Shown here piece by piece: positions 47,569 through 55,149 of a stretch of 64,000 nt of DNA; the first letter of the stretch is position 1; every line of letters starts with the position of its first letter. The stretch lies in NCBI GenBank assembly GCA_965205045.1, contig OZ242031.1, positions 5,394,001 to 5,458,000 on the forward strand, read 5' to 3'. The translations under genes were made by a program, and so were the position numbers. Source of the stretch: UBA6522 sp965205045 (GTDB lineage Bacteria > Pseudomonadota > Gammaproteobacteria > Steroidobacterales > Rariloculaceae). The notes under the pieces were generated by a model. It made no database searches. It saw only the letters and a list, made by a program, of their open reading frames with translations, and was not told where the DNA came from.

Positions 47569-50022
47569 TCAGGCGACGTTCAGGCGGTGGAACCGCCCGC
47601 CCGGCCTCATCTCGTCGTCGACGAACGCGCCGAATTCCCGCCTGAGCGCCCCGGCGGCGCGCCGGGCCGCGGCCTCGGCGGCGTCCGGACCGGCACCGGC
47701 CTCCACGCGGATATCCACCCGGGGCGAGAAATGCACCACGGTCGAGCGCCCGGACGCCTCCACGCCGAGGCGCCCGCCGGGGCCGCGGCGCAGCGGCAGG
47801 ATCGCCTCGGGGCCAGCCTCGCCGGCGACGCCGCGGGGCACGCCGCGGGCGCTGAAGAACGTGGGCGAGTCCACGATGCCGCCGCGGGCGAACGCCTGGG
47901 GCGGGCGTTGCGATCGGATCGCGGCCACGGCCGCGGCGCCCTGGGCCGCGATCAAACCGGCGTAGAGAATCCTCAGCGGCGCCGGGCCCGGCTGGCCCAG
48001 CGACTCGGCGATGCCTTTCTGCGTGGAGATGATGGCGTTGGCGATGCCGGCGGCCTGGGACAGGCGGAACGCGCGGCGGTTGTACCGGCCCAGCTCGCCG
48101 AGCGAGGACTGCAGGCTGCCGGTGACGATCTGGGCGATGGCGCCCCGGTTCCCCTTCTCGCCCTTTTGCAGAAGATTCGCCGCCTCGCGCTGTCGCAACA
48201 GCAGTTGCCTCTGGGCGTCCGATCCGTACCGGTTGCGAATGGCGAGCTTCGCCTGCTCGTGGCGCTCCACCTCCAGTTCGGCCTGGGAATTGAAGCCCTG
48301 TGCCTCGATCAGCTCCTGGGCGCGGGCGTCTCGCTCGGCCTGCAACCGCCGTTGCCGCGCTACAGCCCGCTCGGTCTCGGCACGCCGCTGCTCCTCCCGC
48401 CGGATGCGGGCGCGTTCGGTGAATTCCCGGGCAGACGATTCCAGCATCCGGCGGACGCGATCGCGCTCCGCGGCCTCCTCGCGCGCGGCGATACCGTCCA
48501 GCGCGGCCTGCCGCTCGCCGGCGGCCAGTCCCAGCAATTCGTTTTGGACCCGGGACCCTTCGAGCGTGTTGTCGCGGATGACCCGGACGCGCGCCTCGTA
48601 GAGCGCCCTGACGCTCTCGGTTTCCGGGCGCGCGGCCTCCCGCAGCGATTCGGCCAGGCGGTGGAACTCGTCCGCGGCATCCGCCGCCACGCCGTCGGCG
48701 AAAGGAGGGTCGTCGCGGGCGTCGGAGTACGGCCGCGGCCCGCGGGCCGCCTGGATTTGCGCGAGCAGGTCCCCGCCCAGCGTCGGAGTACTCCTCAGTT
48801 GGCCGGCGGAGAACCGGCCCAGCCGCTCCTCGATCAGGCCGATTTCCCTACCCAGCCGGCGCAACAGGTGGCCGGAATCCGGGACCCGGGCGAGGGTCCG
48901 GAACGAGTCCTGCGCCCCGGCCAGCCGGTCTCTCAACGTCTCCACGTCGAGGCTGTCGATCTCGATGCGCAGGTCCGTGGCGGTGAGATAGCGGATGGAG
49001 GCCGCGAGCCCTTCGGCGGCGCCCGCCGCCGCGTCCAACAGGCCCGACTCGGCGATGGCGGCCTGCAGTTCGAACACGGCGTTTGACATCCGGTCGAAGC
49101 TGGCGGCGGCGCTATCGACGGCTTGCGGCAATTCGCCGGCGACGCGCTCCCGGAACGCCGCCGCCAGCTTCGGCAGCAGGTCCTCGGCGAGCAGTTCGCC
49201 CTTGCGAAGCATGTCGTCGAGCTCCTCGGTGGTCACGCCCATGGCCTCGGCGGCGACCAGGAACGCGCCGGGCAACCGCTCGCCCAACTGCCCGCGCAGT
49301 TCCTCGGCGCTCACCGTGCCCTTGGAGATGATCTGCTCCAGCGCGGTGAACACGCCCTGGGTGTCGGCCGCCGACAGGTTCATGACCCGGGCCGCCTCGG
49401 CGATGCCGCTGAAGATCTCGCGCGAGGCCCGGCCCTCGATCCGCGTGCCGCGGGTCGATGCGATGAAGCCGGAATACGAGTGCGCGGCCGCCTCGAACGA
49501 TATTCCGAGACGCTGGGACTCGGCGCGCAGGAAGCCCAGCTCCTCGGCCGCGAGGCCCGCCGTGTCCACCCCGACGCCCAGCCGCTGACGGAACCCCTCC
49601 AGGCTCACGCCGGCCTCGACCGCGCCGACCGTCAGGGCCCGGAGCGCACGCTCGGCCGCCTGCCAGGCCCTCCCCAGCGTCGCGGCCGCGAGCGCGCCGG
49701 TCGTGAATATGCCCACCCCCTCCCGGAATGTGTTGTTGTTGTTCCGTTTCGACCGGCCGAGCCGTTCCAGCGCGGCGGTGGAGCGCGCCGTGGCGGCGGT
49801 CAGATCCCGCATCTCGCGCACGAGCCGGTCGGCCTCCCGGTTGAGTCCGGCCGTCCCGCGCCGGGCGTCCCCGATCGTGCGGTTGAATCCGCCCGCCTCG
49901 CGCCGTCCGTCCCGGACCGCGCGGTTGAATCCGGCCTGGGAGCGCTTGAATCGGTCGATGGTCCGCGGCGAGCCGGTGACGCTGACGTTTACGCGCAGGT
50001 TCAGATCGCGGTTACCGCGCAT
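47569..50022 (-). CDS. Tail tape-measure protein
   Basis: The 817-residue protein has a basic helical N-terminus, a hydrophobic stretch (VGIFTTGALAAATLGRAWQA), the tape-measure core ISKGTVSAEELRGQLGERLP, a long coiled coil (residues ~450-620) and a C-terminal lambda gpH-like region (ISTQKGIAESLGQPGPAPLR; ARGGIVDSPTFFSARG). GGAAG precedes ATG 50022. It appears full length, so this part of the remnant is not decayed. Confidence 0.9.
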   Translation of the reverse strand: MRGNRDLNLRVNVSVTGSPRTIDRFKRSQAGFNRAVRDGRREAGGFNRTIGDARRGTAGLNREADRLVREMRDLTAATARSTAALERLGRSKRNNNNTFREGVGIFTTGALAAATLGRAWQAAERALRALTVGAVEAGVSLEGFRQRLGVGVDTAGLAAEELGFLRAESQRLGISFEAAAHSYSGFIASTRGTRIEGRASREIFSGIAEAARVMNLSAADTQGVFTALEQIISKGTVSAEELRGQLGERLPGAFLVAAEAMGVTTEELDDMLRKGELLAEDLLPKLAAAFRERVAGELPQAVDSAAASFDRMSNAVFELQAAIAESGLLDAAAGAAEGLAASIRYLTATDLRIEIDSLDVETLRDRLAGAQDSFRTLARVPDSGHLLRRLGREIGLIEERLGRFSAGQLRSTPTLGGDLLAQIQAARGPRPYSDARDDPPFADGVAADAADEFHRLAESLREAARPETESVRALYEARVRVIRDNTLEGSRVQNELLGLAAGERQAALDGIAAREEAAERDRVRRMLESSAREFTERARIRREEQRRAETERAVARQRRLQAERDARAQELIEAQGFNSQAELEVERHEQAKLAIRNRYGSDAQRQLLLRQREAANLLQKGEKGNRGAIAQIVTGSLQSSLGELGRYNRRAFRLSQAAGIANAIISTQKGIAESLGQPGPAPLRILYAGLIAAQGAAAVAAIRSQRPPQAFARGGIVDSPTFFSARGVPRGVAGEAGPEAILPLRRGPGGRLGVEASGRSTVVHFSPRVDIRVEAGAGPDAAEAAARRAAGALRREFGAFVDDEMRPGGRFHRLNVA

Positions 50023-50036
50023 GGTATGCTTCCCTC

Positions 50037-50258
50037 ATGGCCACGAACCCGCTTTTGCTTGTTCTCGCGTACCTTTGCCTCGGTTTCCTGGCATTTGGGC
50101 CGTGCCTGGGCGTGTTCGTCCTGTACAAGGTTTGCAAGGCGTGGTCCGAGGCCGGCGCGGCCGAAGCCGAGGCGGCCGCGGAAGCCGAGGCGGCCGAGGC
50201 CGAACGGGCGTTCCGAAGATCGGCTCGCCGGAGATCGTGGCGCCGCGGCCCGGCATAG
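50037..50258 (+). CDS. Possible small membrane protein antisense to the tail operon
   Basis: The 73-codon frame fills the gap between the chaperone and tape-measure genes but faces the other way. It has one strong membrane helix (PLLLVLAYLCLGFLAFGPCL) and an Ala/Glu coiled tail with a basic end. No ribosome site is visible. It might be a holin-like or moron gene; it may equally be spurious. Confidence 0.3.
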   Translation: MATNPLLLVLAYLCLGFLAFGPCLGVFVLYKVCKAWSEAGAAEAEAAAEAEAAEAERAFRRSARRRSWRRGPA

Positions 50259-50267
50259 CGGCGCGCC

Positions 50268-50902
50268 TCATTTCCATTCCGACTGCGCCTCCAGCGCCTC
50301 CCGCTCCATGTCCCGCAGATCATCGAAGACCGCTTTCCATCGCACGCCGAGGCCCCGCGCGGCGGCGCGGGCGCCGCGGTAGTCGATCCCGAGCAGGTGT
50401 CCGGACGGGCCGATCCGCCATTGCGTCTCCGACGCCAGGAACACCCGCACCGCGGGCCATGCGTCCGGAACGACAATGAAATCGGGTTCATCGAGGTCCG
50501 CGACGATGCCGAACGCGCGGGCATCCTCCTCGGCCTCGTCCTTGCCGCCGCCTCCCGCTCCATACCAGCGACGGGCGGCGGCTAGAAGTTTTTTCGGGGG
50601 TGGAACCGCGCCAGGTAGGCGCCGACGGCCGCGGAGGCGAAATAGGGCCGTTCCGAGACGCGAGCGATGTTTTCGGGCGTGCACGGGATCGGCTTGCCGT
50701 CCTCGTCCAGGATGCCGTCCCAGCCCGCGACCGCCTCCTTCAGCAACGCCTGGTCGCTGCGCAGCGACAGCCGGGACGCCTCGCTGGCCGGCAGCACCCG
50801 GAAGATAACCGTGCACTCGGCGTCGATATGCGCATCGCCATGCGGCACGCGCACCGTGACGGCGGTGGGATAGGTCGCTTGCGGATCGGCCAGTTGAAAC
50901 AT
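50268..50902 (-). CDS. Tail assembly chaperone GT fusion made by -1 frameshifting
   Basis: Two overlapping frames act as lambda G and T. The first frame (50582-50902, 106 residues, AGGAGG before ATG 50902) starts MFQLADPQATYPTAVTVRVP and ends HPRKNF. Just before its stop, a slip of -1 leads into KLLAAARRWYGAGGGGKDEA and on through DLDEPDFIVVPDAWPAVRVF to the stop at 50268. The second frame has no start of its own. In lambda the G and GT proteins hold the tape-measure protein during assembly, and the genes directly precede it as here. Confidence 0.82.
50588..50594 (-). promoter_or_regulatory. Slippery heptamer A-AAA-AAC for -1 frameshifting
   Basis: On the minus strand the zero-frame codons read CGA AAA AAC TTC TAG. 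A AAA AAC is a canonical X-XXY-YYZ slip site, two codons before the zero-frame stop. The -1 frame is open for more than 100 codons. Confidence 0.82.
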
Positions 50903-50930
50903 TGGAATCCTCCTGTTGCCGTGCGCGGCG

Positions 50931-51164
50931 TTACTTCGTCGTGAGCGCGATCTCGTCGTTACCGGCGGCCGGCAGCGGGCGGATGTTGGCCTGGACCTGC
51001 CAGTACCCGTCCGCCTCCGAGTAGCTGGGCGAGGACAGCTGCAGCTTCGGCATGTCGAGCTGGACGACCTTCCCGTGGCCCACCCCGTGGATCATCCGGA
51101 ACGCGCCCTCGGCGCCCTCCCTCGCGCGCTCCCTTTTTGCGCCCCCCTCATGCACCGGGGTCAT
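50931..51164 (-). pseudogene. Duplicated C-terminal fragment of the tail tube protein
   Basis: It encodes FRMIHGVGHGKVVQLDMPKL ... NIRPLPAAGNDEIALTTK, nearly the same as the C-terminus of the tail tube gene at 51404. About 90 bases (50955-51045 against 51429-51519) are almost identical. It lacks the upstream half, so it is a partial tandem copy rather than a second gene. Confidence 0.75.
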
Positions 51165-51399
51165 GCTTCGCGCCCGGCGCGGTGGCGGCCTTCACGCCCC
51201 ACATCGCGGCCTCCTCGGCGGCGGTCATGCCGAGCGACCGGAGGCGGTTGGCGGCCGGATTGTGGGGGTCCACGGCGGCGATTTCGTCGATGAGCTTCGC
51301 GGCCGCGTTCTTGATGCGGTCCACCGCGCCGCTCGCGGCCGGGTTGAAGGCCGTGCGAACGCGCAGTTCGCCGACCGTCTTCATTTCCTTCAGTTCCAT
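51148..51399 (-). CDS. Small phage protein, possible Acb2/Tad1-like nucleotide sponge
   Basis: The 83-residue helical protein reads MELKEMKTVGELRVRTAFNP, then VDRIKNAAAKLIDEIA, and ends with the signature TAAEEAAMWGVKAATA. The IK...AKLID plus AAMW.VKAAT pattern resembles small phage proteins I associate with the Acb2/Tad1 hairpin (DUF7681), which bind cyclic nucleotides and block CBASS or Thoeris defence. This is from memory and unverified. It sits between the two copies of the tail-tube C-terminus. Confidence 0.5.
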   Translation of the reverse strand: MELKEMKTVGELRVRTAFNPAASGAVDRIKNAAAKLIDEIAAVDPHNPAANRLRSLGMTAAEEAAMWGVKAATAPGAKHDPGA

Positions 51400-51403
51400 C
51401 GCG

Positions 51404-51973
51404 CTACCTCGAGGTGAGGACGATCTCGTCGTTCCCGGCGGCCGGCAGCGGGCGGATGTTGGCCTGGACCTGCCAGTACCCGTCCGCCTCCGAATAGCTC
51501 GGCGAGCTCAACTGCAGCGCCGGCATGTCCAGCGTGACGATATTGCCGGCGCCCACGCCATGGACCATCCTGAACGCGCCGCTGCTGCCTTCCTTGGCCC
51601 GCTTCACCAGCGCCAGGCCGGCCACGGCGGGCGCGTCCACGGTGAGCTATCCGGCCGCTTGCCGGTCGACGATCTCGATGGACGCCTCGCCCGGGATGTC
51701 CCGTGCGACGACGTTGGCGCCGTAGTCGAGCCGCAGGTTCGCGAGCGCCACGTTGGCGCCGTGCAGCGTGACGGCGGGCGTGTTCGTCCGGCTCGGCACG
51801 AGCGGGTCCCTGAACTTCACGATCGCCGCGGCGTCCGGCGCCGGGTTGGCGACGTCGGCGGGATCGGAGAAGCGGCCGGTGAACTCGAACCGCAGCCGCG
51901 GGATGCCCGGCTGGAAGTTCAGCGTCCAGGTGCCGCGGCAGGCGTCGAGCCGGTGGCGCACGCCGCTCAACGA
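51404..51973 (-). pseudogene. Major tail tube protein, N-terminus lost and one amber stop
   Basis: The frame carries SLSGVRHRLDACRGTWTLNF, RFEFTGRFSDPADVANPAPD, VVARDIPGEASIEIVDRQAA, then TAG at 51647-51649. It continues in the same frame with LTVDAPAVAGLALVKRAKEG to NDEIVLTSR. This is the tail tube protein of lambda-tailed transposable phages by pattern. The 5' end is replaced at about 51970 by inverted head-gene DNA. Two lesions make it non-functional. Confidence 0.75.
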
Positions 51974-52421
51974 ATCCCTGCGGCGCATGGTGCCGTCCGG
52001 CGGGTTGCGCGAAGGGGCGCTGCAGCGCGCGGTCCTTGCGGACGAGCGGTACATCGCCCACGCCCTCACGCTTCGGGACGCGCTGGCCAAACTGCCGCGG
52101 GCGCCCCGGGGCGCCGTGTACCGGGGCGTGGAGGCGATCGGGAATCTGGACGACTACCGGCCGGGCGCCCTCGTCACGCAAACCCACTTCTGGTCGACTT
52201 CCTACGGCGAGGACGTGGCCAACCGGTTCGGCGGCTACGCCGGCGTTCACTTCACCGTCGTCGGCCTCAGCGGCCGGCACATCGAGGCGCTGTCCGTTAA
52301 TCCCACAGAGAGAGAGGTGCTGTTCGACTCCTATGCGCGTTTTCGCGTCGTGGGCCAGGAGGAAGTCGCACTGCGCGACGGGCGGGTCCGCTACGAGATC
52401 GAGTTGCATGAGGTAGAATAG
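51966..52421 (+). pseudogene. ADP-ribosyltransferase end of a Mu F-like head protein, 5' truncated
   Basis: From the inversion point the plus strand reads LNESLRRMVPSGGLREGALQ, GAVYRGVEAIGNLDDYRPGA, THFWSTSYGEDVANRFGGYA and SVNPTEREVLFDSYARFRVV. These are the R, STS and E-x-E motifs of arginine-type ADP-ribosyltransferases (VYRG, STS, ERE). Mu F (gp7-like) minor head proteins of transposable phages often end in such toxin domains, and the next genes fit (G follows). The head domain is missing, so it has no start. Confidence 0.75.
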
Positions 52422-52425
52422 CCGC

Positions 52426-52698
52426 ATGTGGGCGGCGTACTACATTGACGACGAAGAAGTGTCGCGCGAGGAGTTCTTCCGCCGCAGCACACCTTCGGCT
52501 CGGCTGTTTCAGGACCGGTGCCAGTCCGAGAGCGGCGCACCGTCGCCCTACGCCAGCGCCGAGGAAGTCGAATCCGATCTGGTGGAGGTCTTTCGCGAAG
52601 GCGGTTCCGGCGATGAAGAGGCCAGGCGCCTCGCCGCCTGGTCGGCGTCCGAATGGGCGAAATCCGAGCATGGCCGCGCCGCCGGGGAAACGCCATGA
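52426..52698 (+). CDS. Small acidic protein after the ADP-ribosyltransferase
   Basis: The 90-residue protein starts at ATG 52426, five bases after the toxin stop, with GAGGTAG upstream. It begins MWAAYYIDDEEVSREEFFRR and is strongly acidic (ESDLVEVFREGGSGDEEARR). No family is recognised. Position and charge suit an antitoxin or immunity protein for the transferase domain, or an uncharacterised gene between F and G. Confidence 0.55.
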   Translation: MWAAYYIDDEEVSREEFFRRSTPSARLFQDRCQSESGAPSPYASAEEVESDLVEVFREGGSGDEEARRLAAWSASEWAKSEHGRAAGETP

Positions 52699-52755
52699 AA
52701 ACTACGGACTTGGTTGACGTTTGTCTAGCATTGTTATAAGCGCCAAACCGTTGCG

Positions 52756-53251
52756 GTGAAAATAGACCTCGCCCTCGATGACCGGGACCTGCGCGCTGTC
52801 GGAGTCGATCCGCCGCGGCCAGGACCTCACCCCGGCAATGCGCAGCATCGGCGATGCCCTCGTGAACAGCACGCGGGAGCGGTTCCGGAACGAGGAGGCG
52901 CCGGACGGCACGCGCTGGGCGGAGCTGTCGGACGTCACGAAGAAACGCCGGAAATACCCCGGCAAGAACATCCTCACGCAAGAGGGGTTCCTGGGCGGGG
53001 CGAGCATCAACAGCGACGCCGGGCCGGACTGGGTGGAGGTGGGCAGCTCGTCCGTCAAGGCCAACGTGCTGCATTTCGGCGCCAAGGCGGGGGAGTTCGG
53101 CGGGGTCCGGACGGCGTTGCCGGGGAGGAACTTCTTCCAGAAGATCCCCTGGGGGGACATTCCCGCGAGGCCGTTCGTCGGGCTGTCGGACGCCGACGGG
53201 GACATCGTGCGGCGGGAGATCCTGGACTATATCGCCGCGCCGTGGACGTGA
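52756..53251 (+). pseudogene. Virion morphogenesis protein (Mu G-like), frameshifted
   Basis: GTG 52756 starts VKIDLALDDRDLRA, the usual N-terminus. The frame shifts near 52795 and the other frame continues SIRRGQDLTPAMRSIGDALV, RWAELSDVTKKRRKYPGKNI and IPARPFVGLSDADGDIVRRE to 53251. This is the phage virion morphogenesis (PF05069-type) protein that follows Mu F. One indel separates the two parts. Confidence 0.75.
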
Positions 53252-53492
53252 CGACTCTGTATCACGTCCAGGTGGGCGAGCGCATTGCGGGAGACGTGCG
53301 ACGCGGGTGCACCTAGGATGACGATGCCGATCGCCTCCCTGGCGACTGCGTAACAGCGGCCACCTGGCTGTCCCGGCATTCCGCCAACTACCGGGAATTT
53401 CCGCATTCTTTCGTTATTCTTTCGTTTGGCCTGGCCAACACCGGGTTGGGTTTTTAAACGCGCTAGGCTCGACGCCACGATATTGCGCACCT
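53252..53492. other. Left-end non-coding segment of the prophage remnant
   Basis: No supported gene. The early region (repressor, ner, transposase) expected next to this end in Mu-like phages is absent. Confidence 0.5.
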
Positions 53493-53535
53493 ACTTTTCG
53501 CATCAAAACCGAACAACTTTTCGCGTTACTCTACT
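53493..53535 (-). repeat. Right terminal inverted repeat of the prophage remnant
   Basis: On the minus strand it reads AGTAGAGTAACGCGAAAAGT and continues to a second GCGAAAAGT; compare 39599-39641. Confidence 0.85.
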
Positions 53536-53538
53536 CTG

Positions 53539-54555
53539 GCCGATCAGCGTCGCCAAACGGACTGGAACTGCGTTTCCAATCTGTTTGGCGATCGATGTCA
53601 TGCTCCCCTCAAATGCGAAGTCCTCCGGGAACGTCTGCAAACAAGCGGCCTCTCGAATACTGATGGCGCGGTCCTGTTCAGGATGACCGAAGCGCCCGTT
53701 CGAGTAACTTATGCACCGGGTCGTCAGCCCAGACGCGGGAGCGTCCCAGGACATCCGGCCATAAACATCGGTATAACCCGAGAAATCCTTGTGGCACTCG
53801 AGCCTGAGGTGGTCCGGCCAGTCGCAGTGACCGCCGCCTTCCGGGGTCGCCTTGACGCGCTCCAGATTGCGTTCGGAAAGATTCGCCGCTACGTGATTCG
53901 GCACCTCTCCATGCTCCTCGCCCGCTCGAATTGGAGGAAGGTGGGAAATCCAATCCCGGACGGTAGTGTACTGCTCGTTTGGCGTTCCCGGCCCGTTCGT
54001 TTCATCCGGCAGATGGACCGCGCCATGACGGCTCGCTACCAAGACGAGCCGGCGCCGACTTTGCGGTATGCCGTACCTGGACAGGCGGACGGCGCGATGG
54101 TCCACGCTGTAGCCTGCCGAGTCGAGTCGGCTCAGAAAACCGCCGAAGGGTTCACTGTCGCTATCCAGCTTTTGAAGCCCCGGCACGTTCTCCACGAAAA
54201 CAAGATCAGGTCGGCAACCCTCCACAAAACGTGCGAAGTGTGCAAGCAACGGTACGCGCTCATCGTGATCCAACTTCGGCCGCTGCGTGTTCTGCTTTGT
54301 AAAGGGCTGACAAGGCGCACAACCAGTGAACACCACGGGATTCGGTCGTTCCGACTCCATCCTGCACCGGATCGCGTCGACACTCGCATCCCGGATGTCC
54401 GCAGACTCGAAGTAGGCATCAGGGAAGTTGGCTTCGAAACTCGACTTGGCGTCCGCATCGTGGTCCAGGGCAAACGAAATCTTCATTCCGGCGGCACGCA
54501 AACCGCAGCTTGCGCCGCCACAACCCGAGAAAAAATCGTATACCCGAACCGTCAT
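53539..54555 (-). pseudogene. dcm: DNA cytosine-5 methyltransferase, last codons displaced by the prophage
   Basis: It has the C5-methyltransferase motifs in order: YDFFSGCGGASCGLRAAG (I), GCAPCQPFTKQN with the catalytic cysteine (IV), VFVENVPGL (VI), GIPQSRRRLVLVA (VIII) and QIGNAVPV (X). ATG 54555 is taken as the start; a GTG seven codons upstream is possible. The native end (QRFIEHLEDVGRLS) is at 39554-39598. The present frame instead ends in prophage sequence (SRVTRKVVRF, stop at 53503). Since only the region after motif X is changed, activity may survive. It lies 50 bases after vsr. Confidence 0.9.
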
Positions 54556-54606
54556 CAGGTCACCACTGCGATGCACGTTCGCCCAACGAACCCAAGACCC
54601 GTGTGC

Positions 54607-55149
54607 TTATCGTGCACCAGCATTATTCCAACCGGCTTGATACCCAATAGAGACTGTCGGTGCGTCCACTCCCTTTTGTGCGGTTGGCCGTTCCACAACG
54701 GTAGCCGTCAAGGAATCTTCCCGATCCGAAATTGTGTCATTGCGCGTGGTCAGCGCAGCCAGTCTGCATTTCAATGCGTCGTCGTCCCCGGTTTCACACT
54801 GCCAGATGACGAGGACCCGCCAGCCGAGCGCTCTCAAGGCGGCTTCCTGGCGCGCGTCTCGAGCAACGTTGGCCGCGAACTTTTCGGTCCAGAAGGCAAT
54901 CCGGGATTTTGGGGTGGAAGCGAACCGACAGCCTTCATGCCGATGCCAGAAGCAGCCGTGCACGAAGACTGCCAAGCGGTGTTTCGGCAATACCAAGTCC
55001 GGGCGACCGGGAAGGTCCTTACGGTGGAGCCGGAAGCGCAGGCCCATCCGGTGGGCGATACGGCGGACGGCCAGTTCGGGAGCCGTGTCGCGTCCACGAA
55101 TCCTCGCCATTATCTCGCTCCTTTTCCTTCTGTCCACGATGTCGGTCAT
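54607..55149 (-). CDS. vsr: Very short patch repair endonuclease
   Basis: The 180-residue Vsr nicks T:G mismatches left by deamination of 5-methylcytosine, so it belongs with the neighbouring dcm. Key parts: SEIMARIRGRDTAPELAVRR with the N-terminal metal glutamate, DLPGRPDLVLP with the active-site aspartate, and AVFVHGCFWHRHEGC with the histidine and zinc ligands. About 35 residues beyond the usual end (VSIGYQAGWNNAGAR) are unexplained. ATG overlaps the hsdS stop (ATGA). Confidence 0.93.
   Translation of the reverse strand: MTDIVDRRKRSEIMARIRGRDTAPELAVRRIAHRMGLRFRLHRKDLPGRPDLVLPKHRLAVFVHGCFWHRHEGCRFASTPKSRIAFWTEKFAANVARDARQEAALRALGWRVLVIWQCETGDDDALKCRLAALTTRNDTISDREDSLTATVVERPTAQKGVDAPTVSIGYQAGWNNAGAR

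Larger units (their letters stand above)
39599..53535. mobile_element. Cryptic Mu-like (transposable, lambda-tailed) prophage remnant, 13.9 kb
   Basis: Its ends are 43-bp inverted repeats (38 matches) with an internal doubled CGAAAAGT motif, like transposase-binding sites of Mu-type phages. The insertion is inside dcm: deleting 39599-53535 plus one CAG restores the frame. Flanks share CAG, or five bases GCCAG/GTCAG with one change, compatible with a decayed 5-bp target duplication. A tail module reads toward the left end, as in Mu-like phages. Repressor, transposase A/B, lysis, terminase, portal and capsid genes are absent. Head-gene fragments lie inverted near the right end. Confidence 0.8.

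Noticed and set aside
24844..51649. Genetic code in which TAG is sense, suggested by amber stops in the M20 and tail-tube genes
   Set aside because: Intact genes such as those ending at 2347 and 7892 stop at TAG, and the tail-tube gene is damaged in other ways as well.
51390..52427. 345-codon minus-strand frame
   Set aside because: Shadow of the ADP-ribosyltransferase and tail-tube regions; Arg/Ala-rich with no domain.
39968..53251. Tail module as a tailocin or gene-transfer agent
   Set aside because: Transposable-phage ends, an inverted head fragment and broken tail-tube and G genes point to a decaying prophage rather than a maintained particle.
53227..53490. 87-codon minus-strand frame near the prophage end
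   Set aside because: No ribosome site, no recognised motif, and it overlaps the end of the G-like gene; not convincing as a repressor.
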